From JAICNG01 sp035249985 (GTDB lineage Bacteria; Gemmatimonadota; Gemmatimonadetes; Gemmatimonadales; Gemmatimonadaceae), in contig DATFFP010000057.1 of the NCBI GenBank assembly GCA_035249985.1, positions 33,967 through 97,966 of the forward strand: DNA of 64,000 nt, read 5' to 3'. The position numbers were made by a program, and so were the translations under genes. Shown here piece after piece: positions 16,859 through 25,677 of the stretch. Under the pieces are notes generated by a model. The model made no database searches. It was not told the origin of the DNA and worked only from the letters and a program-made list of their open reading frames with translations. Within the stretch, counting starts at the first letter, position 1, and each line of letters begins with the position of its first letter.

Positions 16859-17899
16859 TCAGGGGACGCGCGCAACGGGTGTGCCATCCGCCGCCACGCG
16901 CTCGAGGGCCGCGAAGGCCAGGCGCTCGTACGCATCGACCGCCGCGTGCAGCTCGGCGATCTCGATGTGCTCATCATCACGATGCGCGACATTGATCGAT
17001 CCGGGACCAAACAGGTAGGGAGTGCCCCACGCCGGCAGCACGGGAACGTCGGTCGCGTACGCCACGACCGATGTGGAAAATCCCTCGACCGTCGCGAGTC
17101 GCATGAGCGGAACACGCACGACTTCGCGGATCTCGACACGACCGCGCGCGGCTCCGCGTACCCGGGCGAGCACGTCGTCAGCGTTCGAGACGAGGCGGAT
17201 CATGACCCGCGCGTGCGCCTCGGCGGCGACCACGTTGTCCGCCACACCACCGCCAATCACGCCGATGTTGAGGGTGGTCTCGCCAAGCACAGGATCGGTC
17301 GGGAACTCGAGCGCGCGCACATCGTGAAGGACTTCGAGCAGGGTATCGATCGCGGATCGCCCGAGATGCGGATAGGCCGAGTGGGCGGCGATGCCTTCAG
17401 CGCGCACGAGCAGTCGAAGGGCGCCTTTCGTTCCGACCGCGAGAGTGCTTTCCGTCGGCTCCCCATTGATGAGCGCACGACTCGTGGTGGGCCACGCGTT
17501 CGCGGCATGCGCACCATCGTGCGTCGTCTCCTCGCCGACGACGAACAGGAGCCCAACCGGCACATCGCGCGCAACGAGCCGCTCGGCGGCGCAGATCATT
17601 GCGGCGGCAATCCCTTTCGCGTCACATGCCCCGCGACCCCAAATGCGTTGCCCCTCGGCGCGCGGAGGGAGAAAGGGCGGAACCGTATCGAGGTGTGTCG
17701 AAAGCGTGACGAGCGGAGCTTCATTGACGCTCGCAACAATGTCGTCGCGGCCCTGAGTCACGGGGATGCGGCGCACCCTCCATCCGCGCGATTCGAGCAT
17801 CGTCTGCGCGAACTGAACGACCTCGCTCTCGCGACCACTCGTGGAGTCGATGCGCATCAGCGCGAGCGTCAGGTCAACCGGATCGAGCGGTTTGAGCAC
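16859..17899 (-). CDS. M20 family metallohydrolase (ArgE/DapE-like deacylase)
   Basis: This 346-residue cytoplasmic dinuclear zinc enzyme hydrolyses N-acyl amino acids or dipeptides. The metal and catalytic motifs are THLDTVPPF, GRGACDAKG (bridging Asp), GEETTHDG (catalytic Glu pair), NGEPTE and HRDDEHIE near the C-terminus. The lid/dimerisation domain occupies about residues 165-270. It resembles acetylornithine deacetylase and succinyl-diaminopimelate desuccinylase, but no arginine or lysine pathway gene is nearby, so the substrate is open. It is divergent from otsA. Confidence 0.88.
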   Translation of the reverse strand: MLKPLDPVDLTLALMRIDSTSGRESEVVQFAQTMLESRGWRVRRIPVTQGRDDIVASVNEAPLVTLSTHLDTVPPFLPPRAEGQRIWGRGACDAKGIAAAMICAAERLVARDVPVGLLFVVGEETTHDGAHAANAWPTTSRALINGEPTESTLAVGTKGALRLLVRAEGIAAHSAYPHLGRSAIDTLLEVLHDVRALEFPTDPVLGETTLNIGVIGGGVADNVVAAEAHARVMIRLVSNADDVLARVRGAARGRVEIREVVRVPLMRLATVEGFSTSVVAYATDVPVLPAWGTPYLFGPGSINVAHRDDEHIEIAELHAAVDAYERLAFAALERVAADGTPVARVP

Positions 17900-17992
17900 G
17901 GGTGGAGGAAGCGTGCTTCCGCATCGGTTCGCAAGGGCCGGGATGTCGCCCCGGGGGTTCTCTTATGCGCCGCGGGTCGCTATTCACGAGAT

Positions 17993-19393
17993 ATGGATGC
18001 GCGCCTCCTCATCGTCTCCAACCGGCTGCCCGTGACCGTCAAGGTCGAGGAGGGGCATCCCATTGTGTCCCGCAGCGTCGGCGGCCTCACCACGGGGCTG
18101 CAAACGCCGCACGACCGCTCCGGCGGTCTATGGATCGGATGGCCGGGCGACATCGAGGGCATTACCGCCGAAATGCGCGCCGACGTCGACCGTCAGCTCG
18201 CCGAGCTGCGAACGGTCCCGATCTGCCTCACCGACCGCGAAGTGACCCTCTTCTACGAGCAGGTCTCCAACGCGGTCCTCTGGCCAATCTGCCACGATCG
18301 CATCGACCGGTTGCCACTGCACGTCGAGGGATGGGACGTGTACGAGGCGGTCAACGCCCGGTTCGCGGACGCGGTCGCGGAGCATTATCGGCCGGGCGAT
18401 GTGGTCTGGGTACACGACTACCAGCTGCTTCGCGTGCCCGCGTTGGTGCGCGAACGAATTCCCGATGCGCGCATCGGATTCTTTTTGCACGTGCCATTTC
18501 CGAACCCGGAGATTTTCTTCACGCTCCCGAACCGCCACTGGCTCGTGGAGGGGATGATGGGAGCGGATCTCGTGGGTTTCCACACGCGGCGCTACCACGG
18601 GCACTTCCGCGCCGCGCTCCGCCGATTGTTCTCCGTGGAAGCGGACAACCACGGCATCGCGCGTTGGCGGTCGCGGCGGGTGAAGCTCGGCGTGTTCCCG
18701 ATCAGCATCGATGCCGCCGACTTCGCGAGCCGCGCCGCCGCGCGAGAGGTCGGCCTCAAGACGAGGGAATACCAGACCTCATCGTTGCGCCTTCTGGTCG
18801 GGATCGACCGACTCGATTACAGCAAAGGCATCCCGCGTCGCTTGATGGCGCTGAAGCGACTCTTCGTTCTGCATCCGGAATGGCGGGAGAAGGTGCGTCT
18901 CATCCAGGTCGCGGTGCCGACACGCGATCGCGTCGATGCGTATCGGCGCTTTCGTCGCGAGGTCAGCTCACTCGTGGGCCAGATCAACGGAGAATTCGCG
19001 ACGCCGACGTGGACGCCCATTCAGTACATCCACCGCAGCATCCCAAGCGATGTGCTGTTGGCCCTCTACCGCGCCGCCGACGTCATGCTGGTGACGCCAC
19101 TGCGCGACGGGATGAATCTCGTCGCGAAGGAGTTTCCCGCTGCACGCATCGACGACGACGGCGTCCTCATTCTCAGCGAGTTCGCCGGCGCCGCCGATGA
19201 GCTCACCGACGCGATCCTCGTGAACCCGTACGACGTGGATGGAACGGCCGAGGCCATCCACCGCGCGCTGACGATGGAGGTGACGGAGCGACGGCACCGA
19301 ATGCGCCGCCTGCGCCACACCGTGCAGGAGTTCGACGTGCACCGATGGGCGACGACGTTCCTCGACGAGTTGGCCTCAATGAAACAGGAATGA
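17993..19393 (+). CDS. otsA: Trehalose-6-phosphate synthase
   Basis: OtsA (466 residues, GT20) makes trehalose 6-phosphate from a nucleotide-glucose and glucose 6-phosphate in the cytoplasm. Diagnostic segments are LLIVSNRLPVTV at the N-terminus, VWVHDYQLLRVP, GFFLHVPFP, GIDRLDYSKGIP and LRDGMNLVAKEF. The ATG at 17993 opens directly at the first beta strand. The trehalose-6-phosphate phosphatase OtsB is not adjacent. Together with TreY at the right end, the organism has two trehalose routes, pointing to osmotic or drying stress. A GAACGAG hairpin separates it from the convergent PD40 gene. Confidence 0.95.
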   Translation: MDARLLIVSNRLPVTVKVEEGHPIVSRSVGGLTTGLQTPHDRSGGLWIGWPGDIEGITAEMRADVDRQLAELRTVPICLTDREVTLFYEQVSNAVLWPICHDRIDRLPLHVEGWDVYEAVNARFADAVAEHYRPGDVVWVHDYQLLRVPALVRERIPDARIGFFLHVPFPNPEIFFTLPNRHWLVEGMMGADLVGFHTRRYHGHFRAALRRLFSVEADNHGIARWRSRRVKLGVFPISIDAADFASRAAAREVGLKTREYQTSSLRLLVGIDRLDYSKGIPRRLMALKRLFVLHPEWREKVRLIQVAVPTRDRVDAYRRFRREVSSLVGQINGEFATPTWTPIQYIHRSIPSDVLLALYRAADVMLVTPLRDGMNLVAKEFPAARIDDDGVLILSEFAGAADELTDAILVNPYDVDGTAEAIHRALTMEVTERRHRMRRLRHTVQEFDVHRWATTFLDELASMKQE

Positions 19394-19461
19394 GGACCTG
19401 AGGAACGAGGAAGTGGATTCCGGCGAAGCTCGGCGAAACACTTCTTCGTTCCTCGTTCTCA
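19390..19461. repeat. Tandem-heptamer hairpin (GAACGAG family) between otsA and PD40 gene
   Basis: The left arm GAGGAACGAGGAAGTG (19400-19415) pairs with the right arm CACTTCTTCGTTCCTCGTTC, leaving about 22 nt between. It fills the gap between two convergent genes, and the stop of the PD40 gene lies in the right arm. Confidence 0.8.
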
Positions 19462-21270
19462 CTGGACCGTCATTCTCCGCACCTGAATCTCGTGAGTCAA
19501 CCTCGTCGCCGCGATCCAGCGGCCGTCGGGAGACACCTGGGGATGCAGCAGGTGCGCGGTGTCACTCGTCAGGCGGCGCGGCATCCCCCCAGCGGCAGGA
19601 ATGGCGAAGAGCTGCATGCGAGCTCCGCTGAGCGCGCTGTAGATCAACGTCTTGCCGTCGGGCGTCCAGTCGACGCCTCCGTAGGTGCGCATCGGATAGT
19701 CGACGAGCTTGCGCGCTCCCGTCCCGTCGGACCGTATCACCCACAGGGCGTGCCGTCCTCCGGGCACGGCCTCCTCGATCGCAATCTCCTCTCCCGCTGG
19801 CGACCACGCCGCCATCTCGGCGCCGGTGAGCGCCGCGGGAAGGGGTAGTCGAACGCTCGACGTGGCGCGACCCGCCGCCGTGTCGAGCGCGATCACGAAC
19901 GGGAACGAATGCCGCGTCCCCAGCGACCGGTCGAACGACGTGAACACGAGCCGCGTGCCATCCGGCGCCCAGTCGGGTGAGCCGGCCTCGAGACCGAAAT
20001 CGGTGAGGCGAACCTCCTCCGCGACCGGCGCGCCGGCGGCCCGGAGGTAGATGTCGTCCGTCGAGCCGGCGTCGCCATACGAGGCCACCGGCCGGTCGGA
20101 CCGGTGCGAGTGGTACGCGAACCAGCGCCCGTTAGGCGACCACACGGGAGGGAAGTCCTCGTGGTACCCGACGATCAGCGGCCCCGGCAGCGATGTCGCG
20201 CGGGCGGCGCTGTCCACCTGCACTGCTCCTCCGTCCCAGTTCAGCGCCCAGTCGGCGGCGCGCCAGTCACCGTAGAAGTATCCGATCTGCCGCCCGTTGG
20301 GATGCCAGGTAGGAGCCTGCGCGTCGGCCACCACGCGGTGTGACTCCCCTCCATTGACCGGCAGGGCGACCACCGACGCAGCCACGCGCGTCGAGGTCCA
20401 GTGCAAATGTCCCCCGACGAGCAGGGGATTCGCGTCGTCCCCAGTCGTGGACGCCACCACCCTCCGAGTGCCCGTCACCAGATCGAGCTCGTAGATGTCG
20501 AGGTCGCGGTCGGCACGCGGGTCGTGTCTCTCCTCGGGCATGGGCGTTCCGGCGCTCGCGAGAGCGACGTAGGCCCGTCGACCGTCGGCGGCAACGGCCA
20601 CCGTCGTCCCCCCCGGCTCCACATCGAGGCCGCGCGCGACGACACGCATTTCACCGGTGCGCGCATTCATCCGCTGGAGTGAGGCAAGCCCAGCGCTCTC
20701 CGGCACCATAACGAGCAGCGCCGACCCGTCGGGGTACCATCCGAACGCCTGCGCCCTCGTCGGCATCGGCACCACGCGCCGACCAGATCGCGTCACCATG
20801 TGCAGCATCCACTGGGAGCCGACGGCCTCCTGGTACGCGATCGATTCCCCGTCCTCCGACCACTGGGGAACGGAGCTCGCCGAAACATCGATGCTGCGAA
20901 GCGTCCCGGAGCGGTCGCGTTCATACCATCCGGACGCGTCGCCGCGGCGTCCGCGCACCGCGATCTCTCCTGACGGACGGATCACGACACCCGTGACCTC
21001 ATCAACGCCGGCCCACGCCTCCATTGGCAGCCGGCCGTGCTGCACATCGATGAGGGCGACACCGCCCCTGCTCACGAACACCAGGCGTCGACCGTCCGGG
21101 GCGACGGACGTGGCGCGCGCGAAATACTCCTCGAACCACGTGGTCGCGTCGTGCGAATGAATGACCTGAGACGTCGCGGGCGCGCTGGGGATGGGCGTTT
21201 GCACGCATCCGGAGACGGCCCCCGTCACGAGACCGACGCGCACCAGCGCGATGAGGCGGGATTTATGCAC
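19459..21270 (-). CDS. PD40/TolB-like beta-propeller lipoprotein
   Basis: This protein of about 603 residues is built from WD40-like (PD40) blades of the TolB type. Repeated blade motifs include SVAPDGRRLVFVS, PQWSEDGESIAY, PTWHPNGRQIGYF, PVWSPNGRWFAY, PDWAPDGTRLVF, VDWTPDGKTLIY and PQVSPDGRWIAA, about nine in all. The N-terminus has a hydrophobic segment ending in SGC, a plausible lipobox. I start at the GTG at 21270; an ATG at 21336 would add 22 residues and remains possible. Such proteins usually bind partners in the periplasm. It is divergent from aconitase. Confidence 0.8.
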   Translation of the reverse strand: MHKSRLIALVRVGLVTGAVSGCVQTPIPSAPATSQVIHSHDATTWFEEYFARATSVAPDGRRLVFVSRGGVALIDVQHGRLPMEAWAGVDEVTGVVIRPSGEIAVRGRRGDASGWYERDRSGTLRSIDVSASSVPQWSEDGESIAYQEAVGSQWMLHMVTRSGRRVVPMPTRAQAFGWYPDGSALLVMVPESAGLASLQRMNARTGEMRVVARGLDVEPGGTTVAVAADGRRAYVALASAGTPMPEERHDPRADRDLDIYELDLVTGTRRVVASTTGDDANPLLVGGHLHWTSTRVAASVVALPVNGGESHRVVADAQAPTWHPNGRQIGYFYGDWRAADWALNWDGGAVQVDSAARATSLPGPLIVGYHEDFPPVWSPNGRWFAYHSHRSDRPVASYGDAGSTDDIYLRAAGAPVAEEVRLTDFGLEAGSPDWAPDGTRLVFTSFDRSLGTRHSFPFVIALDTAAGRATSSVRLPLPAALTGAEMAAWSPAGEEIAIEEAVPGGRHALWVIRSDGTGARKLVDYPMRTYGGVDWTPDGKTLIYSALSGARMQLFAIPAAGGMPRRLTSDTAHLLHPQVSPDGRWIAATRLTHEIQVRRMTVQ

Positions 21271-21354
21271 GACGCGAGTCTGATCGCGTGCGCTCACAGC
21301 GTCAAGAACGGCTCTGCCGCTTCCGGCATTCATCATCGGCTCTAGATTAGAGAC

Positions 21355-24147
21355 ATGGCTTCCCTCAACTCTTTCGATGCCCGCGCCACGCTTCGCGTGG
21401 ATGGGACATCGTATACGATCTCACGACTGGGCGCGCTCGCCAAGCTCCCGAACACAACCGTCGAGCGGCTTCCCGTCACGCTTCGCATCCTCCTCGAGAA
21501 TCTGCTGCGCAACGAGGACGACGCCTTCGTCAAGCGATCGGACATTGAAACGCTCGCTCGATGGAACGTGCGCGGACAAGGCGAGCAGGAAATCGCCTTC
21601 CGCACCAGCCGCGTGCTGCTGCAGGACTTCACCGGGGTCCCGGCCGTCGTGGATCTCGCCGCCATGCGCGACGCCATCGTCAGGCTCGGCGGCGCCCCGA
21701 AACGTATCAACCCGCTTCAGCCGGTGGACCTGGTGATCGATCATTCGGTTCAGGTCGATGAATATGGCTCGGATGCCGCGTTCCTGATCAACGCCGAGAA
21801 GGAGTTCGATCGCAACCGCGAGCGATACCAGTTCCTGCGCTGGGGACAGGAGGCGTTTCAGAACTTCCGCGTCGTCCCTCCGGATACCGGCATCGTCCAT
21901 CAGGTGAACCTCGAGTATCTGGCGAGCGTCGTGTTCACGGACGAAGTGGACGGCGCCCGGCGCGCCTATCCCGACTCGCTCGTCGGCACCGATTCACACA
22001 CGACGATGATCAACGGCCTCGGGGTGCTCGGGTGGGGCGTCGGCGGCATCGAGGCGGAAGCCGCGATGCTCGGGCAGCCACTCTCGATGCTCATCCCGGA
22101 GGTGGTCGGCTTCAAGCTCTTCGGCAAGCTCCCGCCGGGAACGACCGCGACCGATCTCGTGCTGACCGTTACGCAGATGCTGCGCGCGAAGAAGGTCGTC
22201 GGCAAGTTCGTGGAGTTCTACGGCGCGGGCCTTTCCACCCTCTCCCTCGCCGACCGCGCGACGATCGCGAACATGGCACCGGAGTATGGGGCGACGGTGG
22301 GATTCTTCCCCGTCGATCAGGGCACCATCGACTACATGCGCTTCACCGGTCGCGAGGAGCACCTGGTGAAGCTCTGCGAGGCGTACTACAAGGAGCAGGG
22401 ACTCTTCCGCACCGACGAAACGGCCGATCCCGAATTCTCCGACACGCTTCAGCTGGACCTGTCGAGCGTGGAAGCGAGCCTGGCGGGACCGAAGCGCCCG
22501 CAGGATCGCATTCCCCTGAAGATGGCCAAGCAGAGTTATCGGGACGCGGTGCGCCTCGAGCTCGAGCGCGCCGGGACTCCCGCCGGCGTCGCGGCCGCCG
22601 CCAACAAGCTCGGCGTCTCCGCGGAACCCGAGCTCGCGATGTCGGCCGTCGCCGCGTCGCCTGACGAGCAAATGCACGAGCATGGCGGGGCCAAGGTGGA
22701 GATGAAGGGGCAGACGTTCTCGCTCCGCAACGGGTCCGTCGTCATCGCCGCCATCACCAGCTGCACGAACACCTCGAATCCCTCCGTAATGCTCGCCGCC
22801 GGCCTGCTGGCGCGCAACGCCGTCGCGAAGGGGCTGCGTACGAAGCCGTGGGTCAAAACGAGTCTCGCACCCGGCTCGAAGGTCGTCACCGACTACTATC
22901 GCAAGGCGGGCGTGCAGGATGCGCTCGATACGCTCGGCTTCAACCTCGTCGGCTACGGATGCACGACCTGCATCGGCAACTCGGGACCACTACCCCCGCC
23001 GATCACCGACGCGATCGAGCAGAACAAGCTCATCGTCGCCGCCGTGCTCTCGGGAAATCGGAACTTCGAGGGGCGCGTCAACCCGCTCACCCGGTTCAAT
23101 TATCTCGCGTCGCCACCGCTCGTCGTCGCGTACGCGCTGGCAGGCCGGATGGACATCGACCTGAATACCGAGCCGTTAGGTGTCGGCTCCGCCGGACCCG
23201 TGTTTCTCCGAGACATTTGGCCACCTCCCGCCGAGGTCGAGCAGGAGATCTTGCGATCGGTGAAGAGCGAGATGTTCCGCACCCAGTACGCGAACGTGTT
23301 CGAGGGCGACGAGCGCTGGGCTGCGCTCGATGTGCCGACGGGAGAGACATTCGCCTGGTCGGATGAGTCCACGTACGTCAAGAATCCGCCATTCTTCGAC
23401 GACATCAAGCTCGAGCCACCGGGTGTGCGTGCCGTTCGAGGCGCGCGCCTGCTCGCCATGCTCGGCGACTCGGTGACGACCGACCACATCTCTCCCGCCG
23501 GCAACATTCCCGCGGCCAGCCCGGCCGGTCGCTGGTTGATCGACCACGGCGTGAAGGTCGCGGACTTCAACTCGTACGGCTCGCGTCGTGGGAACCACGA
23601 AGTGATGATGCGGGGCACGTTCGCGAACATCCGCCTTCGGAACGAGCTCGCGCCGGGCAAGGAGGGCGGATGGACGACCTTCGAACGTGGAGGCGAGCCG
23701 ACATCGATCTACGACGCCGCGATGGAGTTCCAGCGCCGGGGCACGCCCCTCATCGTCATCGCTGGCAAGGAATACGGGACCGGCTCCTCCCGCGACTGGG
23801 CGGCGAAGGGCACGCTGCTGTTAGGCGTTCGGGCCGTGATTGCCGAGTCGTTCGAGCGGATTCACCGCTCGAACCTGGTGGGGATGGGCGTCATCCCGCT
23901 CGAGTTCAAGCAGGGCGAAACGCGGCAGTCGCTTGGGCTCACCGGGTTCGAGACATTCGACATCGAGGGTCTGGATGACTCGATGAAGCCGCGAGCGGTG
24001 CTCACCGTCCGCGCGAGCGGGGAGGGTGCCGCGCCGAAGACCTTCCAGGTCGTATCGAGAATCGATACCCCGGAGGAGCTGAGCTATTACCGGCACGGCG
24101 GGATTCTGAACTACGTGCTCAGGCAGCTAGTGAAGAGCAAATCATAG
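21355..24147 (+). CDS. acnA: Aconitate hydratase A
   Basis: AcnA interconverts citrate and isocitrate in the TCA cycle. The 930-residue length and the AcnA/IRP1 order are complete. The [4Fe-4S] ligands are Cys470 (SCTNTSNPSV), Cys536 and Cys539 (GCTTCIGNSG). Substrate-binding segments include GTDSHTTMINGLGVLGWGVG and GTGSSRDWAAKG. The swivelling C-terminal domain ends at ILNYVLRQL. The start is the ATG at 21355, with only a weak AGAGA upstream. A DinB gene follows 23 nt downstream. Confidence 0.97.
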   Translation: MASLNSFDARATLRVDGTSYTISRLGALAKLPNTTVERLPVTLRILLENLLRNEDDAFVKRSDIETLARWNVRGQGEQEIAFRTSRVLLQDFTGVPAVVDLAAMRDAIVRLGGAPKRINPLQPVDLVIDHSVQVDEYGSDAAFLINAEKEFDRNRERYQFLRWGQEAFQNFRVVPPDTGIVHQVNLEYLASVVFTDEVDGARRAYPDSLVGTDSHTTMINGLGVLGWGVGGIEAEAAMLGQPLSMLIPEVVGFKLFGKLPPGTTATDLVLTVTQMLRAKKVVGKFVEFYGAGLSTLSLADRATIANMAPEYGATVGFFPVDQGTIDYMRFTGREEHLVKLCEAYYKEQGLFRTDETADPEFSDTLQLDLSSVEASLAGPKRPQDRIPLKMAKQSYRDAVRLELERAGTPAGVAAAANKLGVSAEPELAMSAVAASPDEQMHEHGGAKVEMKGQTFSLRNGSVVIAAITSCTNTSNPSVMLAAGLLARNAVAKGLRTKPWVKTSLAPGSKVVTDYYRKAGVQDALDTLGFNLVGYGCTTCIGNSGPLPPPITDAIEQNKLIVAAVLSGNRNFEGRVNPLTRFNYLASPPLVVAYALAGRMDIDLNTEPLGVGSAGPVFLRDIWPPPAEVEQEILRSVKSEMFRTQYANVFEGDERWAALDVPTGETFAWSDESTYVKNPPFFDDIKLEPPGVRAVRGARLLAMLGDSVTTDHISPAGNIPAASPAGRWLIDHGVKVADFNSYGSRRGNHEVMMRGTFANIRLRNELAPGKEGGWTTFERGGEPTSIYDAAMEFQRRGTPLIVIAGKEYGTGSSRDWAAKGTLLLGVRAVIAESFERIHRSNLVGMGVIPLEFKQGETRQSLGLTGFETFDIEGLDDSMKPRAVLTVRASGEGAAPKTFQVVSRIDTPEELSYYRHGGILNYVLRQLVKSKS

Positions 24148-24170
24148 GACCGAGGAGCGAGGACGCGCCG

Positions 24171-24734
24171 GTGGCTGCAGCAATCGCACAGACGGCGCAC
24201 GGCGCGACGCTTCTCGATGCCAACCGCGCCGTCATCGCGAGAATTCGGGAGGCGGTTACCGGCGTTGACCCCGCGGTGATGGTTCGTCAGCCACCGGCCG
24301 GAGGGTGGAGCGTCGCGGAAGTGCTGGAGCACCTCATCGTCTCGGCGGATTCCTACCTGACCATCGTCAAGTCGCTCGTTGAGCGGAACGGCAGGATCGG
24401 AGCAAACGGGGACGCCCTCTGGAAGCCGACGCTCGCCGGGGGCCTTCTCGTCTGGAGCTTCCGAAGCCCGCGAAAGTTGCCGGCGCCCGGGAGCTACAAG
24501 CCGGGACGTTCGCCCCGGCCGCGCGTGCTCGAGGAATTCCTCCAGCGCCAGGAGCATGTCGGTCGGCTGATCACGGAGAGCGCGGGGCTGGACTGGCGCA
24601 GGGTGAAAATGCGCTCGCCGGTGGCTCCGATCCTTCGGATGAACCTCGGTGACGCCCTGACGATCCTTGTCACCCACGCCGAGCGGCACGCGGGACAGAT
24701 CGAGAGAGTGCTTGGCGCAGTGAGAGGCGAGTAA
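24171..24734 (+). CDS. DinB family protein
   Basis: This 187-residue four-helix-bundle protein belongs to the DinB/YfiT-like putative metalloenzyme superfamily. One metal-binding histidine lies in VLEHLI near residue 63 and two in THAERHAGQ near the C-terminus, in the family's usual arrangement. Members often are thiol-dependent transferases, but no substrate can be assigned. It starts at the GTG at 24171; the preceding GGACCGAGGAGCGAGGA both resembles a single GAACGAG arm and supplies a ribosome-binding site. It is probably co-transcribed with acnA. Confidence 0.82.
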   Translation: MAAAIAQTAHGATLLDANRAVIARIREAVTGVDPAVMVRQPPAGGWSVAEVLEHLIVSADSYLTIVKSLVERNGRIGANGDALWKPTLAGGLLVWSFRSPRKLPAPGSYKPGRSPRPRVLEEFLQRQEHVGRLITESAGLDWRRVKMRSPVAPILRMNLGDALTILVTHAERHAGQIERVLGAVRGE

Positions 24735-24739
24735 GGAAC

Positions 24740-24842
24740 GCTGAACAACCGACCGAGGAAAAGGGGAACGAGGAAGTGGCGGTTCGAGCTCCCATGCACC
24801 GGAGCCCGCATGTCACTTCCTCGCTCCTCGGTCCTGTTCAGC
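24740..24842. repeat. Tandem-heptamer hairpin (GAACGAG family) between dinB-like and CDP-alcohol genes
   Basis: The left arm starts GCTGAACAACCGACCGAGGA and ends GGGGAACGAGGAAGTGGC. The right arm TGTCACTTCCTCGCTCC plus TCGGTCCTGTTCAGC pairs along its length with a few bulges. It lies between convergent genes and overlaps the last codons of the phosphotransferase. Confidence 0.8.
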
Positions 24843-25569
24843 TCTTTAGCCGACGCGCTATGTACCACGTCCGGTACATCGCCGTCCCCAGGCTGCCCAC
24901 GCCGATCGCGGCCACGGCCAGCCCCAGGATCGTCCCCGGCCGCCAGCCGGCCCGAGCACTCAGCGGTGCATCGAGGAGGGCGGCCAGCGCCAGCAGCACC
25001 AGCCGCTCGGCACGCTGCATGATGCCGCCCTTGCAGCTCACACCTAACGCCTCCCCCTTGGCGCGCGTGTAGCTTACCAGCATCGAGCCGCCGAGCGCGA
25101 GCACCGTCGACAGGGCCATCCACGGCGTATCCGCGAGGCGGAGAGCCAGGCCGGTGTAGGTGAACGTTTCGGCGAACCGGTCGAGAGTCGAGTCGAGGAA
25201 CTCGCCGTATTTGTTCGCCAGGCCGCGGGCGCGGGCGATGCGACCGTCGAAGATGTCCGCCGCACCACCCAGCAGCACGAGCCAGCCGGCGACGGCGAAG
25301 TCGCCGGTAGCGAAGGCGACTCCGGCCCCAAGCCCAAAGGCCGCGCCGAGGAAATTGAAGAAGTCGGGAGAGAGGCCGGCACGAACGAACCCGCGCTCCA
25401 TCGGCCCGATCACCCACATGAGCCAGTCGCGCACCCAGTGGCCGAGCAGGATCGTCTTCGGCCGCCGCGCGACCTCAGGGTCGATGGGTCTGCCCCGCGA
25501 CACGACCGCGTACACGGGCATGGTGAGGAGCAGAAGCCCGACGAGGGTCAAGGAAATCGTGGTTGCCAT
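24838..25569 (-). CDS. CDP-alcohol phosphatidyltransferase
   Basis: This 243-residue inner-membrane enzyme transfers a phosphoalcohol between CDP-lipid and an alcohol. The full CDP-alcohol signature D-G-x2-A-R-x8-G-x3-D-x3-D is present, starting FDGRIARARG and ending EFLDSTLD. About six transmembrane helices follow the amphipathic N-terminus. The acceptor (glycerol phosphate, inositol phosphate, serine or other) cannot be read from the sequence. It is downstream of a nucleotidyltransferase-like gene and a PlsC acyltransferase on the same strand, suggesting a phospholipid head-group pathway. Confidence 0.9.
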   Translation of the reverse strand: MATTISLTLVGLLLLTMPVYAVVSRGRPIDPEVARRPKTILLGHWVRDWLMWVIGPMERGFVRAGLSPDFFNFLGAAFGLGAGVAFATGDFAVAGWLVLLGGAADIFDGRIARARGLANKYGEFLDSTLDRFAETFTYTGLALRLADTPWMALSTVLALGGSMLVSYTRAKGEALGVSCKGGIMQRAERLVLLALAALLDAPLSARAGWRPGTILGLAVAAIGVGSLGTAMYRTWYIARRLKS

Positions 25570-25570
25570 G

Positions 25571-25677
25571 AAGGAGAACGAGGAACGAGGACGAGGACCC
25601 AGGCTGAATATTACTTCCTCGGTCCCTGTTCCTCATTCGGACCGCTCCGCGTTCCTCATTCCTCGTTCTTCCTTCGT
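25571..25677. repeat. Tandem-heptamer hairpin (GAACGAG family) between phosphotransferase and nucleotidyltransferase genes
   Basis: The left arm is AAGGAGAACGAGGAACGAGG followed by ACGAGGACC. The right side holds two partial partners, GGTCCCTGTTCCTCATTC and GTTCCTCATTCCTCGTTCTT, so the structure is duplicated on one side. The upstream gene's last codons (KNEE and stop) are encoded by the right arm. Confidence 0.75.
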